From Marinobacter sp. DY40_1A1 (GTDB lineage Bacteria; Pseudomonadota; Gammaproteobacteria; Pseudomonadales; Oleiphilaceae): a stretch of 64,000 bases of DNA. The stretch lies in contig NZ_VCHA01000003.1 of assembly GCF_016597815.1 (NCBI RefSeq), positions 1-64,000 of the forward strand. The letters are read 5' to 3'. Below the pieces are notes generated by a model. It was not told where the DNA came from, did not search any database, and saw only the letters and a program-made list of their open reading frames with translations. Positions 8,147 to 17,503 of the stretch are shown one piece after another (positions within the stretch are counted from its first letter, which is position 1; each line of letters begins with the position of its first letter). Both the position numbers and the translations under genes were made by a program.

Positions 8147-10309
8147 ATGCTCCTGTACATCGCCGAAAAACCCAGCCTTGGCAGAGCCATTGCCGCCGCC
8201 CTCCCCGGCCCCTACCAAAAAGGCCAGGGCTGGATCCGCTGTGGCAACGGCAGTGAAGCTGCGACCGTAAGCTGGTGCATTGGTCACCTGCTGGAACCTG
8301 CCGAACCGGCGAGCTACAACCCGGCATGGAAAACATGGCGCCAGCACGACCTCCCCATGTTCCCGGACAAATGGCAGCTGTCCCCGAAAGACAGCGTGCG
8401 CCATCAACTCAACGCACTGGAATCCCTCATTCGGCAAGCAAAGACCATCGTCCATGCCGGAGACCCAGACAGAGAAGGCCAATTGCTGGTTGATGAAGTA
8501 ATACGCTACTTCGGAACTCAGGCACCTGTGCAGCGCATACTCATCAACGATCTGACACCTGCAGCAGTCGCCAAGGCCATACAGCAGCCCAGAGACAACC
8601 GCGAATTTCGCCGGCTTTCCCACTCTGCCCTTGCCCGACAACGGGCCGATTGGCTCTACGGCATCAACCTTACCCGTTTTTATACGCTGAACTACCAGCA
8701 GCAAGGTCAAAAGGGCGTTTACTCCGTAGGCCGGGTGCAAACTCCGGTGCTGGGTCTGGTGGTGGAGCGTGATAGAACCATAGAGAACTTCGAGCCCAAA
8801 CCATACTTCCCCATAGAGGCACGCTTCAGAGCCCAGGAAGAAGAGGCAGACCAACAACCCTTCACCGCCAAATGGGTTCCAGACGAACAGTTTCAGGATC
8901 ATCTGGACGAAGAAAGCCACCTATTGGATCGCGCCACCGCTGAGCAGATTGCTGCCAGCATTCACAACCGGCCCGGCACAGTACTGGACTCTCGCTTTCG
9001 CGACCGCTCGGAAGCGCCGCCCTTACCCTTATCTCTCTCGGCTCTGCAAATTGAGGCGGGACGCCTGTTCCGCATGGGAGCAAAGGACGTACTGGACACG
9101 GCACAGAATCTTTACGAGCGCCACCAACTGATCACCTACCCCCGATCAGACTCCCGTTACCTGCCAGAAGGCCATTTTGCCCAGCGTGAGCAAGTCACCG
9201 GTGCCATTGCCCGAGTCTCCCCCGACCTTGCCGATGCCTGTAGCAAAGCAGACTTCAGCCGCAGAACAGCCGCGTGGAACGACAAAAAAGTGGATGCCCA
9301 CCACGCCATCATTCCCACCAGCAGAACCGCGCCCAACGGAAAGCTCAGTGACACTGAACAGAAGGTATACGGCTTGATCAGCCGCTATTATCTGATGCAG
9401 TTTTTTGCCGATGCCATACACCGCGAAGGCCAACTGACCGTGCGAATTACCGAGCACCGATTCCGCGCCTCAGAAACCGCCGTGCTCGAACCCGGCTGGA
9501 AAGTACTGGAGCTAAAACTCCGGGACAATAAAAAAGAAACAGATAAAGCACCGCTGCCACGCCTGAGCAAAGGCGAACCCGTTTTCTGCGAAGACAGCAC
9601 CGTAATCCAGCGCAAAACCAAGCCACCCCAGCACTTTACCGATGCAACGCTGCTCTCGGCGATGACCAACATTGCCCGATTTGTAACCGACCCGGAACTC
9701 CGCAAAACCCTGCGAGAAACTGACGGACTGGGTACGGAGGCAACCCGGGCGAACATAATCGACACCCTGTTCAAACGGGACTACCTGTACCGGGACAGCC
9801 GCCATATTCGCGCCACCGACAAAGGCAAAACGCTGATCAGTGCACTGCCGGAATCGGTCAGCAAGCCAGACAGAACCGCCGTCTGGGAGGCGACGCTCGA
9901 GAGTATTCGCAGGGGTGAAGACGACCCTCGTAAATTTCTGGACACACTGAAGACTGAAATTCGCCTCTTCATTGGCACCAAGGCGGACACGCCAGGTGCA
10001 GGGCCTGAAACCCTGGCGCCAAACTGCCCAAAGTGCCGTACACCAATGACCGAGAGAGACGGCAAATTCGGTCGCTTCTTTGCCTGCACTCGATACCCCG
10101 ACTGCCGTGGCACGCGCCCGATTGAAGATGCAACGCCCCAGGACGGTACCGGGCAAAAGCCTGTACCCTGCCCCCACTGTTTTTCCCCCTTGGTCAGACG
10201 GAAAGGTAAAAAAGGCTGGTTCTGGGGCTGCAGTAATTTTCCTGCCTGCCGACAAACAGTGGACGACGAAAACGGAAAGCCTGCATTTCCTTTACGCAAG
10301 GCTACATAA
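8147..10309 (+). CDS. topB: DNA topoisomerase III
   Basis: A 720-residue type IA topoisomerase. N-terminal Toprim domain begins LLYIAEKPSLGRAIA and contains the metal motif DPDREGQLL; the catalytic tyrosine is Tyr331 in LITYPRSDSRYL. Two C-terminal C4 zinc ribbons are visible (CPKCRTPM ... CTRYPDC about 627-655, and CPHCFSPL ... CSNFPAC about 680-705), an extension over E. coli TopB-like cores. It decatenates DNA and resolves replication or recombination intermediates. The start at 8147 has no clear Shine-Dalgarno sequence, and the repeat element ends 114 bases before it, which may affect its promoter. Divergent from bolA. Confidence 0.93.
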   Translation: MLLYIAEKPSLGRAIAAALPGPYQKGQGWIRCGNGSEAATVSWCIGHLLEPAEPASYNPAWKTWRQHDLPMFPDKWQLSPKDSVRHQLNALESLIRQAKTIVHAGDPDREGQLLVDEVIRYFGTQAPVQRILINDLTPAAVAKAIQQPRDNREFRRLSHSALARQRADWLYGINLTRFYTLNYQQQGQKGVYSVGRVQTPVLGLVVERDRTIENFEPKPYFPIEARFRAQEEEADQQPFTAKWVPDEQFQDHLDEESHLLDRATAEQIAASIHNRPGTVLDSRFRDRSEAPPLPLSLSALQIEAGRLFRMGAKDVLDTAQNLYERHQLITYPRSDSRYLPEGHFAQREQVTGAIARVSPDLADACSKADFSRRTAAWNDKKVDAHHAIIPTSRTAPNGKLSDTEQKVYGLISRYYLMQFFADAIHREGQLTVRITEHRFRASETAVLEPGWKVLELKLRDNKKETDKAPLPRLSKGEPVFCEDSTVIQRKTKPPQHFTDATLLSAMTNIARFVTDPELRKTLRETDGLGTEATRANIIDTLFKRDYLYRDSRHIRATDKGKTLISALPESVSKPDRTAVWEATLESIRRGEDDPRKFLDTLKTEIRLFIGTKADTPGAGPETLAPNCPKCRTPMTERDGKFGRFFACTRYPDCRGTRPIEDATPQDGTGQKPVPCPHCFSPLVRRKGKKGWFWGCSNFPACRQTVDDENGKPAFPLRKAT

Positions 10310-10380
10310 CGACACTGAATACAGTGCTCCAATTTGTGATAATCGACTGATACAACACCACTTATCCCGGGAGAAGCGTA

Positions 10381-11085
10381 ATGCGCATCGCTCTGCTTGA
10401 AGATCAACAAGAACAGGCGCAGCACATACAGTCCATTTTGTCGGAGTATGGGCACGACTGCGACAGCTTTCCTACAGGCCAAAGCTTCATCAGCGCGGCA
10501 CTGCACCGCAGCTATGACCTGATGATTCTGGACTGGCAGATTCCCGACATGACCGGCATTGATGTGCTCAAAAGCATAAGAGCACAGATTAACTGGCCAA
10601 TTCCCGTAGTGTTTCTCACTCAGCGCGACAGTGAAGCCGATATCGTTGAAGCCCTGGACGCTGGCGCAGACGACTTTATTGCAAAGCCCGCACGGGCAGC
10701 GGAATTAGTGGCACGCATTAACGCCTTGGCACGCCGCGCCAATCCAGACAGCGAAAAGGAAGTCCTGGTATACGGGCCTTTTGAAGTCAACACGCAACAC
10801 AGAACCATAGCCCTTCACGGTGAAGAGCTGACCCTGACCGACAAAGATTTCGATCTGACCTTATTCCTGTTTCAGAATCAGGGCCGCCTGCTCACCCGTG
10901 AAGTCCTTCTGGAGCGGGTTTGGGGCTTGGCGCGCGACATCAATACGCGAACGGTAGACACTCACATGAGCCGCTTGCGGCGGCGGTTGGGCTTGAATCC
11001 GGAAAACGGGTTCCGCATCAAAACAATTTACCAGCGCGGTTATCGCCTTGAAGCCATGAAAGCCGAGGCTACCACTGAAGAATGA
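10381..11085 (+). CDS. OmpR-family response regulator
   Basis: A 234-residue two-component response regulator: receiver domain 1-115 with acidic pocket (Glu7, Asp8), phosphoacceptor Asp51 in LMILDWQIPDMTG, Thr80 and Lys102 (FIAKPARA); winged-helix DNA-binding domain about 135-228 (LTDKDFDLTLFLFQNQG ... VDTHMSRLRRRLG ... YQRGYRLE). GGGAGAAGCGTA precedes the ATG. Its stop overlaps the start of the FecR-domain gene (ATGA), and the CHASE2 histidine kinase follows, so the kinase is its likely partner. Target genes are unknown. Confidence 0.92.
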   Translation: MRIALLEDQQEQAQHIQSILSEYGHDCDSFPTGQSFISAALHRSYDLMILDWQIPDMTGIDVLKSIRAQINWPIPVVFLTQRDSEADIVEALDAGADDFIAKPARAAELVARINALARRANPDSEKEVLVYGPFEVNTQHRTIALHGEELTLTDKDFDLTLFLFQNQGRLLTREVLLERVWGLARDINTRTVDTHMSRLRRRLGLNPENGFRIKTIYQRGYRLEAMKAEATTEE

Positions 11086-12719
11086 TTGAAAACCCTGTGC
11101 CCTTTCTCACTAAAGTATTCCTGATGCTGGCTTTGCTGGCATTGGGCGCACCTGTGAGCGCAGAACTTTCACTTACACGCGGTTCGGCAACAACCATCGC
11201 GAACGCCTCCAGCCAAACTGCGCCTGAGTGGGTTTATACTCTGAAAGCGGGCGAGAGTTTTACCGAAGTAGCCAGCGATCTTCTGATTAAAAGCTATAGT
11301 GCTGGTCGACTGCTGCAATACAACGCTATCGAAAACGCCGCCATGCTGGGAGAAGGCGACCGCATTCGCATTCCCTTATCCTGGCTCAAAAGACAACCCG
11401 ACCCCGCACGTGTCACCTCGGTTTCTGGCAGCGTTCAGCTGATATCCGGCATTGACGGGCGTAAAAAGCCTCTGGCAAAAGACGCACTTATACGGGTAGG
11501 CGATGAAGTGCTTTCTGCCGCTGGCGCCGCAACCATTGCATTAGCAGATGGCTCAGAAGTGCGCATATCTCCAAATTCAAGACTGATCTTCAACCGGCTA
11601 ACCCAGTATGGAAAATCAGGCATGGTTGATACACGGCTGAGATTGAACCGGGGAGAAGTGCACACTCGAGTAAAGCCAGTCATTGAAGGTGGCGCCCGCT
11701 TTGAGATCGAAACGCCTTCTGCCGTCGCTGCCGTGCGTGGCACAGCATTTTCTCTGCAAACCGGGCCTGAAGGCACCCGTTTGCAGGTAACCGAGGGCGT
11801 TGTTGAGTTTGGGGCCCCTAACCGGACCCACCAGATTCCTGCAGGCTACAGTGCCACAGTTGCCAGCTATAGCAGCAGCAAACTGAACATACGGAAGATG
11901 CCAGCCGCTCCCGAAATCAACTCACTACCACCGGTGCTCAGGCAACTCCCGGCAGAGATGACCTGGAAATCAGCCCAATCAGCCAAGTATCGCCTTGATA
12001 TCTTTGAAACAGAAAGCGGGCGCTGGGTTGAAAGCCGTGAAGTAGACGGGAACCGTTTCGATATCAGCCGCCTGGATAACGGGCAGTATGTTGTGCATTT
12101 GGCGGCACTCGACCCGCAAGGCATGACAGGAATGCCCGGTATCCTACCCATAGAGGTTGACCTGCAAGCTCGCACAGCCAGCCTGCTTACGCCCGAAAAC
12201 GGTGGCAGCGTGAACGACGACATGCCGGAGTTTCGCTGGGTACTTAAAGGTGAAAACGAAGTGGCCCGGGTTGAAATTGCTGAAGACGATACTTTCCGCA
12301 ACCTGATTGCAACCAGTGAATGGGCTCCGGGGACAACGGCCCTGCCCTCCCGCCCCTTGAGCCCAGGTCAATATTATTGGCGCGTAGTAACAGAAGCCGG
12401 CGGGAACTCGGTAGCAACCACCCAGCCGAGAAAACTGATTGTAAATGGCACCCTCCCGCCGGTGCGAATCATCAGCATCAACTACATCGACAGCCAGGTT
12501 CGTGTGTTCTGGGAAAAGGTGGATACGGCGTCGAATTACCGGTTACAACTGGCAGAAGAGCCCGGTTTTAACGACATAATTAAAGAAGCTACACTACCAG
12601 ACACCACAGCGGCCTTGCGTCTTATTCCCGGAAGGCGGTATTTTGTGCGCCTGAAAGCACTTTCTGACGGCCCATTGCAGAGCCGCTGGGGACCAGGGAG
12701 GGAACTGTACCTGGAATAA
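11082..12719 (+). CDS. Secreted LysM/FecR-domain protein with fibronectin-like repeats
   Basis: A 545-residue exported protein: signal peptide about 1-28 (FLMLALLALGAPVSA), a LysM-like segment about 50-100 (YTLKAGESFTEVASDLL ... GDRIRIP), a FecR domain about 135-240 (GDEVLSAAGAATIALADGSEVRI ... AVRGTAF), then two or three beta-rich repeats resembling fibronectin type III (FRWVLKGENEVARVEIAEDD, VRVFWEKVDTASNYRLQLAEE). LysM suggests peptidoglycan binding and FecR domains are periplasmic sensory or scaffolding modules. It sits between a response regulator (4-base overlap) and a CHASE2 kinase (31-base gap), so it is probably the periplasmic part of the same signalling system. Family name with FecR/CHASE2 neighbours is established; the ligand is unknown. 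Confidence 0.85.
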   Translation: MIENPVPFLTKVFLMLALLALGAPVSAELSLTRGSATTIANASSQTAPEWVYTLKAGESFTEVASDLLIKSYSAGRLLQYNAIENAAMLGEGDRIRIPLSWLKRQPDPARVTSVSGSVQLISGIDGRKKPLAKDALIRVGDEVLSAAGAATIALADGSEVRISPNSRLIFNRLTQYGKSGMVDTRLRLNRGEVHTRVKPVIEGGARFEIETPSAVAAVRGTAFSLQTGPEGTRLQVTEGVVEFGAPNRTHQIPAGYSATVASYSSSKLNIRKMPAAPEINSLPPVLRQLPAEMTWKSAQSAKYRLDIFETESGRWVESREVDGNRFDISRLDNGQYVVHLAALDPQGMTGMPGILPIEVDLQARTASLLTPENGGSVNDDMPEFRWVLKGENEVARVEIAEDDTFRNLIATSEWAPGTTALPSRPLSPGQYYWRVVTEAGGNSVATTQPRKLIVNGTLPPVRIISINYIDSQVRVFWEKVDTASNYRLQLAEEPGFNDIIKEATLPDTTAALRLIPGRRYFVRLKALSDGPLQSRWGPGRELYLE

Positions 12720-12750
12720 CTTCGAACACTTAACGCGCAAAGCAGGACTC

Positions 12751-15318
12751 ATGAACCGGGATTGGTTGCCAATTAAGACGACTCCATGGACGCTCGGTCT
12801 GTCACTCCTGCTCCTGTTTTTGCTCGCCGAAACAACGGAGTTGCCCCAACGTATTGATTACTGGCTCCTGGACTCTGCCCTGCTTGCCAGCCCTGCTTTT
12901 GTTTCTCCCGACATAGCCATTGTCGCCATTGACGACCACAGCCTCGCCCAAGAAGGCCGCTGGCCCTGGCCAAGACAAACCCACGCCGATCTTATCAGGA
13001 AGCTGCACCAAGCCGGCGCAAGCACCATTGTGTTCGACATATTGTTCATAGAGCCTTCTCCAGACGATGGGGACCTAAGCAGTGCCATGCAGGACCATGG
13101 CAAAGTAATACTGCCCATTCATCTGGCACCCTCGAGCTCTCGCCTTTTACTCAGCGAACAGCTTCCTCCTGGCGACCTTATCTCTGCAGCGGCCAGCCTT
13201 GGCCATGCACATGTTGAACTGGACCATGACGGCATCGCCAGAGGGCTCTATCTGTTTAATGGCATGGGGCGACAACTCTGGCCCAGCCTTGCACTTGCAG
13301 CATCAGGTGTTGGCCCCCGAAAACCTGCCACACAAGGGCTGCCTGCCTTTGTAAACGTTAGGGACGACTATCGGATAGTTCCGCTTGCAGGTGGAGCCGG
13401 CACCTTACCTACCTACTCCTACAGCGACGTACTTGGCAGCCCTCCCGCACCGGACACATTCGGTGGCAAAACGGTCTTTGTTGGGGCCACGGCAGCGGGC
13501 CTGGGAGATATATTACCCACGCCTTTCTCCGGTCTCAGCCAGCCGATGTCGGGAGTGGAGTTTCATGCAAACACACTTTCCGCCATCAATCAGCAGCTGC
13601 TCATCAGGACAACTCCCAAATGGGTTGGCATTGCTCTGGCAATGATCACCCTTGTAACCTTGGCCTTGCTGTTGCCGCGAATACGCCCTGCACGCACCTT
13701 GCTGGCATGCCTCATGACCAGCGGAGCAATTGTTGGAATGTATCTGGTTATGGTGAGTGTATTCCAGATCAGGCTTTCGGTTGCTCACGCGTTGATCATT
13801 CCCCTGCTTGCGTTTCCCATATCCAGCGGTCTGCGCCTGGCCATGGCCAACCAGTTTCTGAACCGGCAACTCGATGAACTGGTGCGCAGCCCCAGAGTCG
13901 CCTTACCGGAGCCATCAAAGCGCCCGGCAACCCAGCTTCTTGAACACTTCCAGGCGCTGTTTCAGCCCCAGGGCTGGTTACTGGTGGAAGCGCAGAACAT
14001 TCTCTCCATACGAAACCTGAATCTGGCTGATATTCCCGGCAATCTGGAACCGGGGCTCTGGCACCACAGCGGCAATCAAAGCTGGATTCGGTTCTACCGT
14101 GGAAGCGACAGCTACACATTGGGATTTACGCTCCCCAACGACCTCAGCCGGGAGGCGATACAGCGCTATTTACGCCGCCTCAAGCTTTCAGATACTGCAC
14201 ACGCTGCAAAAAACCCAAAACCCAGTGAAAATATTTCAGCGCGCATTGAGCGCGTTAAAGTTGCGACTGAGCGCCTGAACCACATTCAGGAATTTATCCG
14301 CCGCAGCTTTGAACGCATGCCTGATGGCATTATCGTTACTGACGAGCTCGGCATCATCCGGTTTGCCAACGGCCACATTGAGGAGTGGTTCGGAGAGCCC
14401 ATGCCAAGCCTGGGCGGCTTACCATTGACGCGACTTCTTGAAGGGCACGACCCGCGGGAAACACCACCCTGGCATGAAACCGTTTCTGAAACGCTCACGC
14501 TTCTGCAAAGCCGGACCGTGGAACTCAAAATCCGTGAGAAAGACTTCCTGATCCATTTCGCTCCCTTTGCTCTTCCCGACAGCGTGCAATACGGCATCAT
14601 TGCGAACATTTCTGACATATCCGAACTGCGGGAACAGCAGCGCCAACACCGCGAAGCCATCGACTTTATATCCCACGATGTACGCTCACCCCTGGTGTCG
14701 CAGCTGGCACTTATCGAGCAACTGAAGCGCGACCCGACTCATGTCGACCAGAGCCAACTGGAGCAATTGGGGCGCCTGGCAAGACGAAGCTACCATTTGG
14801 CGGAAGAGTTTGTGCAGCTGGCACGGGCCGAGCAGCTGACCGAGACCCGCTTTTATGAATGCGAGTTTTTGGCCATTGTTGAAAATGCCCGTGACAGCGT
14901 CAGTGAGCAGGCCGTAGAGAAACGAATTTCACTGCAACTCCAAGGGACTGAAGATTTATGGTTAAGAGGTAACGCAGAACTGCTTGAGAGGGCCGTGATC
15001 AACCTGCTAACCAACGCGGTGCAATACAGCCCAACTGGCTCGGCGGTGAGTCTTCAAGTGTTTCGAGCCGGGCATGAAGCATGCCTGACCATTACTGACG
15101 AAGGCGCTGGTATCGATCCTGACGAACTGCCTTATCTGTTTGACCGCTATCGGCGCCAAAAAAGCAGCGAACTGGCAGGTGTTCACGGCACTGGCCTGGG
15201 GCTTTCGTTTGTAAAAACCGTTGTAGAAAAACACCGCGGGGAGATATACGTTGTGTCCAGCCCCGGGGAAGGCTCATCGTTTACACTTAAACTCCCCATT
15301 GCCGACCCCTTGTCATAA
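12751..15318 (+). CDS. CHASE2-PAS sensor histidine kinase
   Basis: An 855-residue membrane kinase. Membrane anchor about 12-27, extracytoplasmic CHASE2 domain about 35-285 (SPDIAIVAIDDHSLAQEGRW, VFDILFIEPS, GKTVFVGATAAGLGD), three membrane helices about 290-365, PAS domain about 515-625 (FERMPDGIIVTDELGIIRFAN), then HisKA with phosphoacceptor His642 in FISHDVRSP and an ATPase domain ending about 850 (DEGAGIDPDEL, HGTGLGLSFVK). The full catalytic set is intact. CHASE2 domains sense unknown extracytoplasmic signals. As the third gene of the operon it presumably phosphorylates the response regulator encoded at 10381-11085. Confidence 0.92.
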   Translation: MNRDWLPIKTTPWTLGLSLLLLFLLAETTELPQRIDYWLLDSALLASPAFVSPDIAIVAIDDHSLAQEGRWPWPRQTHADLIRKLHQAGASTIVFDILFIEPSPDDGDLSSAMQDHGKVILPIHLAPSSSRLLLSEQLPPGDLISAAASLGHAHVELDHDGIARGLYLFNGMGRQLWPSLALAASGVGPRKPATQGLPAFVNVRDDYRIVPLAGGAGTLPTYSYSDVLGSPPAPDTFGGKTVFVGATAAGLGDILPTPFSGLSQPMSGVEFHANTLSAINQQLLIRTTPKWVGIALAMITLVTLALLLPRIRPARTLLACLMTSGAIVGMYLVMVSVFQIRLSVAHALIIPLLAFPISSGLRLAMANQFLNRQLDELVRSPRVALPEPSKRPATQLLEHFQALFQPQGWLLVEAQNILSIRNLNLADIPGNLEPGLWHHSGNQSWIRFYRGSDSYTLGFTLPNDLSREAIQRYLRRLKLSDTAHAAKNPKPSENISARIERVKVATERLNHIQEFIRRSFERMPDGIIVTDELGIIRFANGHIEEWFGEPMPSLGGLPLTRLLEGHDPRETPPWHETVSETLTLLQSRTVELKIREKDFLIHFAPFALPDSVQYGIIANISDISELREQQRQHREAIDFISHDVRSPLVSQLALIEQLKRDPTHVDQSQLEQLGRLARRSYHLAEEFVQLARAEQLTETRFYECEFLAIVENARDSVSEQAVEKRISLQLQGTEDLWLRGNAELLERAVINLLTNAVQYSPTGSAVSLQVFRAGHEACLTITDEGAGIDPDELPYLFDRYRRQKSSELAGVHGTGLGLSFVKTVVEKHRGEIYVVSSPGEGSSFTLKLPIADPLS

Positions 15319-15366
15319 ACCCTGCGAACCCGCACTTATAATCAGCAGGCCGGCCACGCCCTTTCT

Positions 15367-15786
15367 TCAGGATTTGATTTCCTTGTTAACAATTGCTGAA
15401 GGTGCGCTCAACAAGCCATTGCTATCCTCAACCAGTATCGTGAAGTACCAGACACCAGCATCCAGATTATCCACTTTGTGAGTCATCTGGGCATAATCCT
15501 GGGCGCCTTCCACAACAACCTTATGGTCCAGTTTCTCGGCATCTTTTCCGTACTGAATAATGTACTTGTTCAACTCGCCCATTGGGATTCTATCGCCATT
15601 AACGCGACTTTCGGGAGCGCTCCAGCTCAGCACCGCCGCATTTTCGGCCTCTGGATAAACGGTCTCAGTGTTTGAGCCGACAGTTCCTGGGCTACCGGAA
15701 TCAGAACCGCCACCACACCCAGCAAGCAAAACTCCCATAGAAAACGCGGCGATCCATGCCTTCGACACTTTAATGACGCGTTTCAT
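15367..15786 (-). CDS. Small fibronectin type III-like lipoprotein
   Basis: A 139-residue lipoprotein. Signal peptide ends in a lipobox LLAGC about residues 20-24, followed by a Gly/Ser linker. The mature part (about 45-139) resembles a single fibronectin type III domain: AVLSWSAPESRVNGD, KYIIQYGKD, DAGVWYFTILVEDSNGLLSAPS. Start at 15786 is set by GGAG 9 bases upstream; the frame stays open further upstream without a better start. It converges on the CHASE2 kinase gene. Likely outer membrane-attached and involved in protein or carbohydrate contacts, but the function is unknown. Confidence 0.75.
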   Translation of the reverse strand: MKRVIKVSKAWIAAFSMGVLLAGCGGGSDSGSPGTVGSNTETVYPEAENAAVLSWSAPESRVNGDRIPMGELNKYIIQYGKDAEKLDHKVVVEGAQDYAQMTHKVDNLDAGVWYFTILVEDSNGLLSAPSAIVNKEIKS

Positions 15787-16079
15787 ATCACTTCTCCACC
15801 AATAATCCGTCGCATTTGTTAAATTGTACAAAACGCCGGCGATTATCAATGTGAGGCCTGTCATTCCCTTAGTTAAAAATTCGTCAATATACCGTCACCA
15901 AATCGTAATAAATTGAACGGATAACCGTGAACCTTTGATTGGTCAGGCAATTTTTTGCCCGACACTTGATGTAGGCGCTTACCGAGGGGGTGAAAAAAAT
16001 TTGCAGCTGATATTTCGGGGTTGTGTTAGGAGATAGAAAAGGGTTAAGGAGGGGAAGCGGTAGCTTGAGGATATTGCCA

Positions 16080-16106
16080 GACAAGGGCCCCAACGGGACC
16101 CTTGTC
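16080..16106 (-). terminator. Hairpin after the beta-propeller gene
   Basis: Inverted repeat GACAAGGG / CCCTTGTC with further G/C pairing inside, starting 6 bases past the minus-strand stop codon at 16113. No T-tract follows on the minus strand, so it may be an mRNA-stabilising stem or a factor-dependent end rather than a classical terminator. Confidence 0.45.
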
Positions 16107-16112
16107 AAAGGA

Positions 16113-17324
16113 TTAGTAGCCGGTACCCCAACCTTGCGGAACCGAACCTTCGCGAATTCGCTGAGGGTGGTCACCAACATCCACGCGAGCAATTTCCTCA
16201 GCACGCTCGATGTTGATCACAGATATCTGATCGGTGCCACTCCAGGATACGAAGCAGTTTTCTCCGGATTTGTCCCGGGTGATCCAATAGGGCTTCTTCC
16301 CGAGGCCTTCCAGAATTTCGTACTCGAAACTCTCACGATCAACAATGGCCACGTAATCGCTCATGGTGCCAGCAACACAAAGCTTTTCATCGTTGCCGCC
16401 CATGGAAATACCGTGGTGGGCAGAATCGTTTACGTAGCGTTCCACGGGAAGGTTGGGCACCAAATTAGGCAAATCGGCCACGCGAGTAATCCGGTCGTTC
16501 TCCATGTCGTATTCCACGAAACCATGGAAGAACGAAAGCTGGAAATAGAAGAACTTTTCATCTTCGGTGTGTGCCATCGGGCGAATCGCCGGGCTCATGC
16601 CCGGGTAACCGGCCTCTGCCAGTTTGTCGCTGATATCAAAGCTTTTGATTTCCTCAAGCGTGTCGGCGTTAACCACCTTGAAGATGCGGTTTCCCTTGAT
16701 ATCCCTGAGTGCCCCCCTATCGGCCAATGTGAATACGTGGCCAATGCTGGCGTGATAAATTTTCTTGCCATCTTTGGAGTAAACATTTTCGTGGGGCGAA
16801 TCTCCTGTTGGAAATCTTCCCCGCTCCTTGCCCGTGCGCACATCCAATATGTGTACAACTTTGCCAGTGGATGCAGACACTGCAACTTCGGTTCCATCTG
16901 GCGACAAGGCCATGTGATCCGAACGATACCCTTCAACCTCAAAGCGCCAGACAATCCTGTTGGTTGCAATATCTATGGCAACCACATCCGCAAAGCTGGG
17001 GCGGGAGACGATCAGTAATTTTCCGTCCCGGGTGCTGTACATATCGTCCACATACTGATCGTTACCTTCACCGATCAGATGACGCACAACCTGAAAGAAA
17101 AACAGCTTATCCGGGCGCCAGATTATTTCCCGAAGGCGTTTTCTCCTGTCAGGAATGCCATTGATGCGGCCAATTCTTTCATAGGTTTCGGCATCAATAA
17201 CATCGATCATGCCTTCCCAATTGTTGCCGACAAACACTGCCTCGCGGGCGTAGCTTCCAGTCCCGGCAAGCGCATTGAATGACAGCGTAATGAGTAGTAA
17301 GAGAGAAACTCTGATTGGTCTCAC
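16113..17324 (-). CDS. Secreted YVTN/WD40-like beta-propeller protein
   Basis: A 403-residue protein with a cleavable signal peptide (about 1-20, LLLLITLSFNALA) and repeated blades of the YVTN type: VIDAETYERIGRING, DGKLLIVSRPSFADVVAIDIAT, SPDGTEVAVSASTGKVVHILDVRTG, and INIERAEEIARVDVGDHPQ near the end. Such periplasmic propellers bind small molecules or proteins and often accompany cytochrome or PQQ-dependent enzymes, but none is adjacent. A PQQ or cytochrome link is therefore not claimed. It stands as a single gene with about 180 bases of upstream non-coding sequence. Two or three cysteines (KLCVAG, ENCFVSW) sit in the last blades. Confidence 0.8.
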   Translation of the reverse strand: MRPIRVSLLLLITLSFNALAGTGSYAREAVFVGNNWEGMIDVIDAETYERIGRINGIPDRRKRLREIIWRPDKLFFFQVVRHLIGEGNDQYVDDMYSTRDGKLLIVSRPSFADVVAIDIATNRIVWRFEVEGYRSDHMALSPDGTEVAVSASTGKVVHILDVRTGKERGRFPTGDSPHENVYSKDGKKIYHASIGHVFTLADRGALRDIKGNRIFKVVNADTLEEIKSFDISDKLAEAGYPGMSPAIRPMAHTEDEKFFYFQLSFFHGFVEYDMENDRITRVADLPNLVPNLPVERYVNDSAHHGISMGGNDEKLCVAGTMSDYVAIVDRESFEYEILEGLGKKPYWITRDKSGENCFVSWSGTDQISVINIERAEEIARVDVGDHPQRIREGSVPQGWGTGY

Positions 17325-17503
17325 GATTCAGTCCCTTTTTGTAGTTGTTGGTTTAACCCAGCCCAACCACTACGAGACAAAACGTCTATCCCGGTCGGCG
17401 CCAAACTGTAGCAACGCCAAAAAGCATCGTGCATGGCAGAAATGACACAGGCCCGGGCTTCTGGGCCAGCGTCGTTTTTATGGACACTTAAAGGAGTCGG
17501 CCG

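Noticed and set aside
7874..8920. A 348-codon open frame on the minus strand over the 5' end of topB
   Set aside because: Antisense to a clear topoisomerase coding sequence and to the repeat element; no family motifs and biased composition typical of a shadow frame.
16023..17018. A 331-codon plus-strand frame over the beta-propeller gene
   Set aside because: Antisense to a gene with a signal peptide and propeller repeats; no start signal or motifs.
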